Part shown: one piece after another, positions 26,782 through 34,852 of the stretch
How positions within the stretch are numbered: position 1 is the stretch's first letter
Layout of the letters: each line of letters starts with the position of its first letter
DNA from: Collinsella sp.
Lineage (GTDB): Bacteria > Actinomycetota > Coriobacteriia > Coriobacteriales > Coriobacteriaceae
Assembly: GCA_019414345.1 (NCBI GenBank)
Contig: DXMF01000011.1
Location: 1 to 45,100, forward strand
Direction of reading: 5' to 3'
Length of the DNA stretch: 45,100 nt
Program-made: the position numbers and the translations under genes
Notes under the pieces: model-generated
What the model was told of the DNA's origin: nothing
What the model saw: the letters and a program-made list of their open reading frames with translations, nothing else
Databases searched by the model: none

Positions 26782-28218
26782 ATGGCAGAGACAGAGAAGA
26801 AGCGCGGTATCCGCGTCCCCCATGTATACACCATCATCCTTGCTTTAATGGCTATTTTTGCGGTTATGACCTGGTTGGTTCCTTCGGGATCGTTTGAACG
26901 TCAGGAAGTTAACGGTCGCGAGGTTACGGTCGCGGGTACTTATGAACCCATCGACAAGGTCTATACCGATGAGGACGGCAACGAGGTCGATCTTCGTCAA
27001 GGTGTTTTTGATGTTTTGGAAGCCCCTGCGGTCGGTATCCAGCAGGCCGTGGAGGTTGTTGCGTTCATCCTGATTGTGGGAGGTTCGTTCCAGGTCATCA
27101 CTGCGACGGGTGCGATTACGAGCGGCGTGGCGCGTGTCGTCAAGAAGTTCAAGAGTAAAGACGTTCTCATCATCCCGATCTTGATGATCCTTTTCGCTCT
27201 GGGTGGAAGCACCTTTGGCATGGCTGAGGAAACGCTCCCGTTCTTCGCAATCCTCATGCCAATCATGATGGCCATGGGCTTCGACTCCATCACAGCGTTT
27301 ATGACGGTATTTGTAGGTGCTCGAATCGGCTATATCGCTTCGACTGTCAACCCGTTCAACGTCCTGATCGCTCAGGGAATCCTGGGTATCCAGGGCAATC
27401 CCCAGCTTTGGCTGCGCATGATCGCGCTCGTGGTCCTTACGACCATTGGCGTCGCTTGGGTCATGGTGTACGCCCTCAAGGTCAAGAAGAACCCCGAATC
27501 CTCCCTCGCATACCATGACGACATCAAGAAGCGCGAGGAGTTCGGCGCCGACGGGAACCTTCTCGAAAGTGAGTTCACCGGCAGGCAGAAGGCCGTCATG
27601 GCCATCTTTGTGCTCGGCCTCGTTGCAATCATCTGGGGACTCGTGACCCAGGGCTGGTACATGAACGAGATCTCTGCCATCTTCCTGGCTATGGCCCTTC
27701 TTGCCGGTGTCGTTTCCGGCATGAATGAGAAGGAGATCGCCGGTGAGTTCGTCAAGGGTATCGCGGATTTCGCCTTCTCCGCCATTGTGGTCGGCCTTGC
27801 ACGCGGCATCCTTGTGATTGCGAATGACGGCATGATCATCGACACGATCCTCAACACGCTTGCAACGGCTCTTGCCGGCGTTCCCCCGGTTGTGTTCACG
27901 AGCATTCTCTATGTGATCGACAACCTGCTCTCGATCCTCGTTCCGAGCTCTTCGGGTATTGCGGCGCTTACGATCCCCATCTTTGGACCCCTCGTCGAGC
28001 TCATGGGCCTTAATCCCGAGGCCGCTGTGACGGGTCTCTCCATGGGCAGCGCGGCCATGTCGCTTATCTCGCCCACGAGCGCCATGCTCGTTGCCGGACT
28101 CGGCGTGTGCAAGATCCCCCTTGGTCAGTGGTGGAAGGTCGCGTGGAAGTTCTTCGTGGTCGTTAGCATCGTCTGCTTGGCATTTACCGCCGTGTCGGGT
28201 CTTATCCCCCTAGCGTAG
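26782..28218 (+). CDS. YfcC-family transporter, probable arginine/ornithine carrier
   Basis: 478-residue membrane protein of the YfcC/DcuC-like (C4-dicarboxylate anaerobic carrier) superfamily, with about 12 hydrophobic segments. Recognisable elements are MTWLVPSGSFERQ at the N-terminus, FGMAEETLPFFAILMPIMMA and LVPSSSGIAALTIPIFGPL. In many anaerobes this family replaces ArcD next to arcA/arcB/arcC and is thought to exchange arginine for ornithine. Here it is the first gene of such an operon, 54 bp before arcA. Substrate is inferred from that context. Confidence 0.85.
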   Translation: MAETEKKRGIRVPHVYTIILALMAIFAVMTWLVPSGSFERQEVNGREVTVAGTYEPIDKVYTDEDGNEVDLRQGVFDVLEAPAVGIQQAVEVVAFILIVGGSFQVITATGAITSGVARVVKKFKSKDVLIIPILMILFALGGSTFGMAEETLPFFAILMPIMMAMGFDSITAFMTVFVGARIGYIASTVNPFNVLIAQGILGIQGNPQLWLRMIALVVLTTIGVAWVMVYALKVKKNPESSLAYHDDIKKREEFGADGNLLESEFTGRQKAVMAIFVLGLVAIIWGLVTQGWYMNEISAIFLAMALLAGVVSGMNEKEIAGEFVKGIADFAFSAIVVGLARGILVIANDGMIIDTILNTLATALAGVPPVVFTSILYVIDNLLSILVPSSSGIAALTIPIFGPLVELMGLNPEAAVTGLSMGSAAMSLISPTSAMLVAGLGVCKIPLGQWWKVAWKFFVVVSIVCLAFTAVSGLIPLA

Positions 28219-28272
28219 CCCATAAGGTTTTTTTGAAATCAATTAATCGGTCATCAAAAGAAAGGACGAAAA

Positions 28273-29517
28273 ATGAGTAAGGGACTGAACGTCCACAGCG
28301 AAATCGGTGCTCTCAAGAAAGTTTGCGTGCATCGTCCCGGTATGGACCTGGTCAACATGAAGGCAGAGGACTTCGATCGCGTCTGGATCCACGACGCCTT
28401 CTATCTGGACTATGCCCAGAAAGAGCACGATCAGTTTACCGACCTTCTTCGCGGCGCTGGCGCCGAGGTCGTCTATATGGAAGAGCTGCTCGCTGAGACG
28501 TTTGACAAAGTCGAGGGTACTCGCGCAGAGTTCATGACGAAGTTCATGGGTGAGTCCGGCATCTCCAACGCGGCCCTTCGCCAGGCCGTTGTCGAGAAGC
28601 TTGATTCGATTAAGGACAACAAGGAGTTTGTCCTTGCTGCCATGGGCGGCCTCTACGTTCGCGACCTCGAGATCCCCAAGGTCGGCGGTTCTCTTGCCAG
28701 TATGGACGGCGAGGAGTTGAAGGCTGACGATATGGTCCTCTTCCCCATGCCGGCCTCGTATTTCTCCCGTGACCCTCTGGCTGTCGTGGGCAAGGGCGCT
28801 ACCATGAACCGCATGTACTGGAATCAGCGCAACCGCGAGGTAATCTTCTACGAAACGGTGCTGCGCAACCATCCCGATTACGCCGGTAGCCCCATCTGGT
28901 ACGACCACAACAGCGAGTGGCATATCGAGGGCGGCGATATCCTCAACATCAACGCCAAGACGCTCGCCATCGGTATTTCCGAGCGCACCCAGACTGCGGC
29001 CATCGATGAGCTCGCCAAGAATATGTTCTGGGGTTCCGATGAGGCCGAGATCGAGAACATCTATGCCATCAAGATCCCGCACGGCTACGCCTACATGCAC
29101 CTCGACACCGTCTGCACGCAGGTCGATCGCGATAAGTTCACGGTCTATCCCGGCATCTACCAGACGCTTCGTGCCTACCGCCTGACCAAGGGCGATGCAG
29201 AGGGGGAGGTGCATATCGAGGAACTCGAGGGCACCCTGCAGCATATCCTCGAGCTTGCGACGGGTATGGACCATATCACCATGATTGAGTGCGGTGGCGG
29301 CGATCCGATCGAGGCCTCCCGTGAGCAGTGGAACGATGGTTCCAACACTCTTGCGGTCGCACCGGGCAAGGTCTGCGTGTATGAGCGCAACGTTGTCACC
29401 AACGATGCTCTTTACAAGGCTGGCGTCGAGCTGCTCGTCGCTCCCTCCGAGGAGCTTTCTCGCGGTCGCGGCGGCCCGCGCTGCATGACCATGCCGTTCT
29501 GGCGTGAGGAAATCTAG
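28273..29517 (+). CDS. arcA: Arginine deiminase
   Basis: Hydrolyses arginine to citrulline and ammonia, the first step of the deiminase pathway. It is 414 residues, the normal length. It has the N-terminus NVHSEIGALKKVCVHRPG, the substrate-binding FSRDP, HIEGGD and HLDT motifs, and the nucleophile Cys about 404 in the C-terminal GRGGPRCMTMPF signature. AAAGAAAGGACG lies before the ATG. It is second in the transporter-arcA-arcB-arcC operon, and a 9-bp intercistronic hairpin separates it from arcB. Confidence 0.96.
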   Translation: MSKGLNVHSEIGALKKVCVHRPGMDLVNMKAEDFDRVWIHDAFYLDYAQKEHDQFTDLLRGAGAEVVYMEELLAETFDKVEGTRAEFMTKFMGESGISNAALRQAVVEKLDSIKDNKEFVLAAMGGLYVRDLEIPKVGGSLASMDGEELKADDMVLFPMPASYFSRDPLAVVGKGATMNRMYWNQRNREVIFYETVLRNHPDYAGSPIWYDHNSEWHIEGGDILNINAKTLAIGISERTQTAAIDELAKNMFWGSDEAEIENIYAIKIPHGYAYMHLDTVCTQVDRDKFTVYPGIYQTLRAYRLTKGDAEGEVHIEELEGTLQHILELATGMDHITMIECGGGDPIEASREQWNDGSNTLAVAPGKVCVYERNVVTNDALYKAGVELLVAPSEELSRGRGGPRCMTMPFWREEI

Positions 29518-29534
29518 TCAGCGTTAGCGTATCT

Positions 29535-29562
29535 GGGCGGCGCGTGTGCGTCTGCGCCGCCC
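29535..29562 (+). other. Intercistronic hairpin between arcA and arcB
   Basis: GGGCGGCGC and GCGCCGCCC form a 9-bp perfect stem with a 10-nt loop and no T-run. It is probably an mRNA processing or stability element that sets arcA versus arcB dosage. Confidence 0.5.
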
Positions 29563-29603
29563 ATCCCTCCTTGTGTGTTCCAACAATCGAAAGGACTCAA
29601 ATC

Positions 29604-30611
29604 ATGGCTCTTAATCTTTCTGGTCGAAGCGTTCTTACCCTGCTTGACTTTACGTCCGAGGAAATCGAGTACATGCTCGACCTCTCAAAGAACTTCAAGG
29701 ATATGAAGCGTGCCGGTTATCCGCACCGCTTTCTCGAGGGCAAGAACATTGTCCTGCTGTTTGAGAAGACCTCCACGCGCACGCGCTGTGCCTTCGAGGT
29801 CGGCGGTATGGACCTGGGTATGGGCGTGACCTACCTCGACCCCGGCTCGTCGCAGATGGGCAAGAAAGAGTCCATCGAGGATACCGCCCGCGTGCTCGGT
29901 CGCATGTATGACGGTATTGAGTATCGCGGCTCCGACCAGTCGATCGTCGAGGAGCTTGCCGCCAAGGCTGGCGTTCCCGTCTGGAACGGTCTGACCAACG
30001 AGTACCATCCCACCCAGGCCCTTGCCGACATTCTTACCATGCGTGAGGAGTTTGGCGACACGCGCGGCATGAAGCTCACCTATATGGGCAAGGAGCAGGG
30101 CAACGTCAGCGACTCCCTGATGGTTATCTGCGCCAAGCTCGGCATTAACTTCTGCTCCTGCGGACCCAAGGGCGATGTCGAGGGCGCCACGCACTTCGAT
30201 CCCGAGCTTCTTGAGCGCTGCCAGGAGATCGCCGCTCAGAATGGCTGCACGATCCAGCTCACTGAGGATATCGACGAGGGCGTCAAGGATGCAGACGTGA
30301 TCTATACGGACGTTTGGGTCGGTATGGGCCAGGCTGAGGAGCTGTGGAAGAGCCGAATCGATCTTCTCTCTCCCTATCGAGTAACGCCCGAGGTCATGGC
30401 CAAGGCAAACCCCGGCGCCATCTTTATGCACTGCCTGCCGAGCTTCCACGATACGCAGACCACCATCGGCGCCGAGATTGCCGAGAAGTTCGGCGTGACC
30501 GAGATGGAGGTTTCCGACGAGGTCTTTGAGAGCGCGCAGTCTCGCGTGTTCCAGGAGGCCGAGAACCGCATGCATACCATTAAGGCCATGATGTACGCGA
30601 CGCTTCGCTAG
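29604..30611 (+). CDS. arcB: Catabolic ornithine carbamoyltransferase
   Basis: Converts citrulline and phosphate to ornithine and carbamoyl phosphate in the catabolic direction. It is 335 residues from the ATG at 29604, behind GAAAGGA; the longer frame has no site. Carbamoyl-phosphate-binding STRTRCAFEV is near residue 57, HPTQALAD near 135 and ornithine-side HCLPSFHD near 275. The catabolic assignment rests on its place between arcA and arcC. Confidence 0.95.
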   Translation: MALNLSGRSVLTLLDFTSEEIEYMLDLSKNFKDMKRAGYPHRFLEGKNIVLLFEKTSTRTRCAFEVGGMDLGMGVTYLDPGSSQMGKKESIEDTARVLGRMYDGIEYRGSDQSIVEELAAKAGVPVWNGLTNEYHPTQALADILTMREEFGDTRGMKLTYMGKEQGNVSDSLMVICAKLGINFCSCGPKGDVEGATHFDPELLERCQEIAAQNGCTIQLTEDIDEGVKDADVIYTDVWVGMGQAEELWKSRIDLLSPYRVTPEVMAKANPGAIFMHCLPSFHDTQTTIGAEIAEKFGVTEMEVSDEVFESAQSRVFQEAENRMHTIKAMMYATLR

Positions 30612-30634
30612 TAGCTGGGAAGTGAACGAACACT

Positions 30635-31597
30635 ATGAGTAAACCGTACGGAAAGCCCGATCGTATTGTCGTCGCCCTCGGCGGCAACGCCCTCGGCAAC
30701 AACCCCGTCGAGCAGATCGAGGCCGTGAGCAACACCGCCCACGCTCTCCTCGGCCTCATCGAGCAGGGCAACGAGATCATCATCACCCACGGCAACGGCC
30801 CGCAGGTCGGCATGATCCAGAACGCCTTCGCCGCCGCCCACGACGCCATCGGCACCCCCGAGATGCCGCTGCCCGAGTGCGGCGCCATGTCCCAGGGCTA
30901 CATCGGCTATCACCTGCAGCAGGGCATCGGCCGCGAGATGCACAAGCGCTACAAGCGCTGGCACGCCGCCACCGTCGTCACCCAGATCGAGTGCGATCCC
31001 GACGACCCCGCGTTCAAGAACCCGACCAAGCCGATCGGCCCCTTCTACACCGAGGAGCAGGCCAAGGAGTTCATGGCCGAGGACCCCTCCAAGGTCTTCG
31101 TCGAGGATTCCGGCCGCGGCTGGCGTCGCGTCGTCGCCTCCCCCGATCCCAAGAAGATCGTCGAGGCCGACTCCATCCTCAACCTGCTCGACAACGAGTT
31201 CATCGTCATCGCCTGCGGTGGCGGCGGCATCCCCGTCGTCCGCGACTACGAGAACAAGGGCTGCTACAAGGGCGTTCCCGCCGTCATCGACAAGGACCTG
31301 GGCGGCGAGCTGCTGGCCGAGGACTGCGACGCCGACGTCCTGTTCCTGCTGACCGCCGTCGAGCATGTCGCCATCAACTTCGGCAAGCCCAACCAGGAGG
31401 AGCTCGAGGACCTCACCGCCGACGAGGCCGAGCGTCTGGCCGACGAGGGCCAGTTCGGCAAGGGCTCCATGGAGCCCAAGGTCCGCGCCGCCATCAAGTT
31501 CGCCCGCTCCCGCAAGGGCCGCACCTGCATCATCGGCGCCCTGGACAAGGCCGCCGAGACCATGGCCGGCCTCTCCGGCACCCGCATCCACGAGTAG
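30635..31597 (+). CDS. arcC: Carbamate kinase (copy 2, in arc operon)
   Basis: Same enzyme as at 23512. The 320-residue product differs only at residue 5 (Tyr instead of Leu). It lies 23 bp after arcB with a GGGAAGTGAA site, completing the transporter-arcA-arcB-arcC operon. The first codons (ATGAGTAAACCGTACGGA) use different synonymous codons from copy 1, while everything after codon 6 matches. Such a sharp boundary inside a coding region suggests recent homogenisation of two older copies. Confidence 0.95.
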   Translation: MSKPYGKPDRIVVALGGNALGNNPVEQIEAVSNTAHALLGLIEQGNEIIITHGNGPQVGMIQNAFAAAHDAIGTPEMPLPECGAMSQGYIGYHLQQGIGREMHKRYKRWHAATVVTQIECDPDDPAFKNPTKPIGPFYTEEQAKEFMAEDPSKVFVEDSGRGWRRVVASPDPKKIVEADSILNLLDNEFIVIACGGGGIPVVRDYENKGCYKGVPAVIDKDLGGELLAEDCDADVLFLLTAVEHVAINFGKPNQEELEDLTADEAERLADEGQFGKGSMEPKVRAAIKFARSRKGRTCIIGALDKAAETMAGLSGTRIHE

Positions 31598-31695
31598 TCC
31601 CTACTCTGTTGCCTCTCCCGTGGGCGCCAGGCAAAGCGCCCACAAACTAGCCTCTCTTCATGAGCCCCGCAGCCCGCTCCGACTGCGGGGCTTTT
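30653..31695 (+). repeat. 1,043-bp direct repeat, copy B
   Basis: Partner of 23530-24572. The right boundary is the terminator T-run (four T in copy A, five in copy B), after which the sequences are unrelated. Confidence 0.9.
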
Positions 31696-31697
31696 TG
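31663..31697 (+). terminator. Rho-independent terminator of the arc operon
   Basis: AGCCCCGCAG and CTGCGGGGCT form a 10-bp stem followed by TTTTT, ending the arginine operon. Confidence 0.88.
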
Positions 31698-31721
31698 CTC
31701 TCGGTTCCGCCCTCAAATCAC

Positions 31722-31785
31722 GAGAGTGGATAATCTCCCACTTTGAGCCTGAACACAGTCCAAAAACGGGAGATTATCCACTCTC
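31722..31785. repeat. 18-bp perfect inverted repeat
   Basis: GAGAGTGGATAATCTCCC at 31722-31739 and its exact reverse complement at 31768-31785 surround a 28-nt loop. It lies between the arc operon terminator and the GGGGACGTTC repeat element. No gene is present. It may be a small repeat element or a bidirectional regulatory hairpin. Confidence 0.7.
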
Positions 31786-31793
31786 ATTCCGGG

Positions 31794-31876
31794 TAGTCAT
31801 TGGGGACGTTCTTAAACGACTAGCCAAACAAGAACGTCCCCAACGACTACTCATTTAAGTCTGTCCCCAATGACTA
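31794..31876. repeat. REP-like TTGGGGACGTTCTT inverted repeat element
   Basis: Inner arms TTGGGGACGTTCTT (31800-31813) and AAGAACGTCCCCAA (31830-31843) are exact reverse complements. Outer arms TAGTCATTGGGGAC (31794-31807) and GTCCCCAATGACTA (31863-31876) also pair. GGGACGTTCC sequences of the same type occur after both FHA copies. The element overlaps the stop codon of the peptidase gene. Confidence 0.6.
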
Positions 31877-32908
31877 GTAGTAGGCCCACATGGCTTCGAC
31901 TTCGTTGAGGACCTCTACGACGCCCCAGCGGCGGGCGCTGCGGCTGGCCGAGTTGGGATCGAAGACTTCAATCTGGTCGGCGTCGTCAATACCGTAAAGT
32001 ACAATGTAGTGGCCCACGTTGGTAAAGGTGCCCGGCCGAACGGCGGCGATGACGGGCGCTCCCGAACGCAGCGCCTGAGTCATCGAGTCGCGATCGTTAT
32101 GAAGCTCCGTTCCGTTAAGTCCCAACTGCCACGCACCGCTCGTCATAAACGACCATTCGGTTGCACCGGTGGGGGCGTAATTGCCTGCCTCGGAAAGCGC
32201 GCACATATCGACGGGAGTCATATCGGTGCGTCCCGTCTTAAAGATATAGACCATGGTGAGGCACGTAGGCCCGCAGGCATTTTGGCGGATGGTACCGCCG
32301 GCGTAAGGCAGCTCCGACCATGCAGGGTCGATCTGATAGATATGGGGCATCGTGCCGGCTTGCCATTGCGAGCGCGGGGTCGAAAAGGCGAAAGAATAAC
32401 CGGGCGCGACGGGGGCCTTGAGCAGCTTGTCCTCGGCGGTGGGCTCGAGACCGGCCGAGCCGTGGGACATACAGGAGCTCATAAGCACAAAGACCAGACA
32501 GATGAGGATAGAGCACAGTGCGAGGCAAAGCCGACGAGCCGGCAGGGCGGGGGCATTCACGTACGATGTCGAGCGGTAGGGCTTGCCGTCGCGTCCGCCT
32601 TGGGGATGCGAAAAGAAGCGGTTGATATGGCTGCCGGGCTGACGTGCGCCGTTGCGGCGCAGTTGCGGAACCTCGGCTTGGCGCTGTCGAGTGCGCGCGC
32701 CCAAGCGGCTATCTTGCTGTGCGCTTGTGCCCGTGCTCGGACGGCCACTCTGCCGTGTTCTGTTTGTCTGCTGCCGAGACGAAGGCCTGGGTTGCTCTTG
32801 AGGGCGTTGCGGATTGCTGCTCGTGGCACTTCTGGGCGTCGGCGTGGTGCGGCCAGCAAGGCGAACGCTTTGTCGCCGTTGATCACCGTCGTTGTATCCG
32901 TATGCCAT
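31874..32908 (-). CDS. Membrane-anchored C39-like cysteine peptidase
   Basis: 344-residue protein with a long disordered N-terminal region (residues 1-120, rich in Gln, Arg, Ser and Pro) and one membrane segment at about 126-145. An extracytoplasmic papain-like domain of the Peptidase_C39_2 type follows. The catalytic set is visible: QNACGP (Gln 209, Cys 212), GHYIVLYGID (His 300) and an Asp in FDPNS. It is not fused to a transporter. Its substrate is unknown, and cell-wall or leader-peptide cleavage are both possible. The stop lies inside a REP-like element. Confidence 0.75.
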   Translation of the reverse strand: MAYGYNDGDQRRQSVRLAGRTTPTPRSATSSNPQRPQEQPRPSSRQQTNRTRQSGRPSTGTSAQQDSRLGARTRQRQAEVPQLRRNGARQPGSHINRFFSHPQGGRDGKPYRSTSYVNAPALPARRLCLALCSILICLVFVLMSSCMSHGSAGLEPTAEDKLLKAPVAPGYSFAFSTPRSQWQAGTMPHIYQIDPAWSELPYAGGTIRQNACGPTCLTMVYIFKTGRTDMTPVDMCALSEAGNYAPTGATEWSFMTSGAWQLGLNGTELHNDRDSMTQALRSGAPVIAAVRPGTFTNVGHYIVLYGIDDADQIEVFDPNSASRSARRWGVVEVLNEVEAMWAYY

Positions 32909-33269
32909 TCGTACCGCCTTGTCTCATGTATAACCTATCTATCCTACAAAAAAGATGTGCAACAAATGGGTCCGCGCGTCAAAAGCTCGGTAAACGGTAC
33001 GAAAGGCGCAAAACACACGGCCTCAAAAACATCTCTATATGCGTCCGATGAGCGTACGCCCGTCGGACGGGCGACAACAATGAGCGGCAAACCGTGCCGT
33101 TCGTCCCAAAAACGGCGCCGCTCGTTTTGCAGTTCTGCCTTCGGTCGAGCCACAAGCGGCGCTGCTGTGCCAAGGCCGTATCTTAAAGCCATGAAATAAA
33201 AGCGCGCGGCAAAACAGACCGCGCAAGGGGTGACGCCAAAGAGGCGTCAATAAGGAAAGGAGGGGAACA
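32909..33269. other. Divergent intergenic region before the permease
   Basis: 361 bp between the divergent peptidase and permease genes. No supported gene. It contains hairpins GCGCGG...CCGCGC near 33211-33231 and GACGCC...GGCGTC near 33231-33248, just before the permease ribosome site GGAAAGGAGGGG. Confidence 0.5.
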
Positions 33270-34721
33270 ATGGCGGACAAGAACGCAGAAGTTGCAGTCG
33301 AAGGTAACGGCGGCATGAAGAAAACGCTTTCGCTCTGGAACTTCTTCACCATCGGTTTCGGTGCCATCATCGGAACTGGCTGGGTTCTGCAGGTCGGCGA
33401 CTGGATGGTCGTGGGCGGCGGTCCCGTTCCCGCTATGATCGCATTCCTCTTGGGTGCAATCTTTCTCGTGCCCGTCGGAGCTGTTTTCGGTGAGCTCACG
33501 GCTGCTATCCCCATCTCGGGCGGCATCGTCGAGTATGTCGATCGTAGCTTTGGCCGTACGCTGAGCTATATCACCGGTTGGCTCCTGGCCCTGGGCAACG
33601 GCATCCTGTGCCCGTGGGAGGCAATCGCTATCTCGACCCTCGTGTCCGAGATGTTCGGCAGCCTGCCCGGTCTTGAGTGGCTGCGTGCTGTCAAGCTCTA
33701 TACCATCCTGGGCGCCGACGTTTACCTGTTCCCGACGCTGATCGCGCTCGGCTTTGCAACCTACGTCATCTTCCTCAACTTCCGCGGCGCCAGCTCGGCC
33801 GCCAAGCTGCAGGCCTTCCTGACCAAGGCCCTGCTCTGCGGCATGCTGCTCGCCATGGGCGTCTCGCTGTTCACCGGCTCGCCGGACAACGCCATGCCCG
33901 TGTTCTCCCAGGTCACCGGTGCTGGCGGCGGCAAGCCTGCTACCGAGGGCACCAGCCTGTTCGCAGGCATCGTTTCGGTCCTGGTTCTGACCCCGTTCTT
34001 CTACGCCGGTTTCGACACCATTCCTCAGCAGGCTGAGGAAGCGGCCGAGGGCCTCAACTGGAACAAGTTCGGCAAGATCATCTCCCTGGCCCTGCTGGCC
34101 GCCGGCGGCTTCTACATGGTCTGCATCTACTCGTTCGGCACTATCCTTGACTGGCATGAGTTTGTTAAGAGCCCCGTTCCCGCACTTGCCTGTCTTAAGG
34201 GCATCAACATGCTCCTGTACCTGGCCATGCTCGTCATCGCCACGCTTGGACCCATGGGCCCGATGAACTCCTTCTACGGCGCCACGAGCCGCATTATGCT
34301 CGCCATGGGCCGCAAGGGCCAGCTGCCCGAGAAGTTTGCCGAGGTCGATCCCAATTCCGGCGCTCCCAAGCTCGCCTGCGTCGTTCTGGCCATCATCACC
34401 GTCGTCGGTCCGTTCCTGGGCAAGAACATGCTCATCCCTCTGACCAATGTGTCGGCTCTCGCCTTCATCTTCTCTTGCGGCATGGTCGCTCTTGCCTGCC
34501 TGCGCATGCGCTTCACCGAGCCCGACCTACCTCGTCCCTACGAGGTGCCCGGCGGCAAGTTTGGCATCAGCCTCGCCATCGCTGCCTGCGCCATCATCAT
34601 CGGCCTGCTCGTGATTCCGTTCTCTCCCGCCTCCCTCAACATGGTGGAGTGGAGCATCGTGATCGGCTGGTTGGCTATTGGCCTGGCTCTCATGGCTTTC
34701 ACCAATTCCCGTAAAAAGTAA
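33270..34721 (+). CDS. APC-family amino acid permease
   Basis: 483-residue permease of the amino acid-polyamine-organocation superfamily with about 12 membrane segments. The family motif is at the N-terminus (FFTIGFGAIIGTGWVLQVG), and GAVFGELTAAIPISGGIVEYV and PFFYAGFDTIPQQAEEA follow. The preferred substrate cannot be read from sequence. It is followed after 131 bp by an amidohydrolase gene with a hairpin between them, so import of the hydrolase's substrate is a reasonable guess. Confidence 0.88.
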   Translation: MADKNAEVAVEGNGGMKKTLSLWNFFTIGFGAIIGTGWVLQVGDWMVVGGGPVPAMIAFLLGAIFLVPVGAVFGELTAAIPISGGIVEYVDRSFGRTLSYITGWLLALGNGILCPWEAIAISTLVSEMFGSLPGLEWLRAVKLYTILGADVYLFPTLIALGFATYVIFLNFRGASSAAKLQAFLTKALLCGMLLAMGVSLFTGSPDNAMPVFSQVTGAGGGKPATEGTSLFAGIVSVLVLTPFFYAGFDTIPQQAEEAAEGLNWNKFGKIISLALLAAGGFYMVCIYSFGTILDWHEFVKSPVPALACLKGINMLLYLAMLVIATLGPMGPMNSFYGATSRIMLAMGRKGQLPEKFAEVDPNSGAPKLACVVLAIITVVGPFLGKNMLIPLTNVSALAFIFSCGMVALACLRMRFTEPDLPRPYEVPGGKFGISLAIAACAIIIGLLVIPFSPASLNMVEWSIVIGWLAIGLALMAFTNSRKK

Positions 34722-34796
34722 CGCCGAGCCGGGGCGGATTGGGTGCGCGGTGCCCTCTCTCCCGCGTACCGAACCCGGCATCACTTGGGTAGCTTT

Positions 34797-34824
34797 GTGA
34801 GGCCTTAACCCAACACGGCCTCAC
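34797..34824 (+). terminator. Intercistronic hairpin before amidohydrolase
   Basis: GTGAGGCC and GGCCTCAC form an 8-bp perfect stem with no T-run. A 12-bp palindrome TATGGATCCATA (34831-34842) follows and abuts the AAGGAGG ribosome site. It may attenuate or process the permease-amidohydrolase transcript. Confidence 0.35.
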
Positions 34825-34852
34825 CCACTATATGGATCCATAAGGAGGAACC

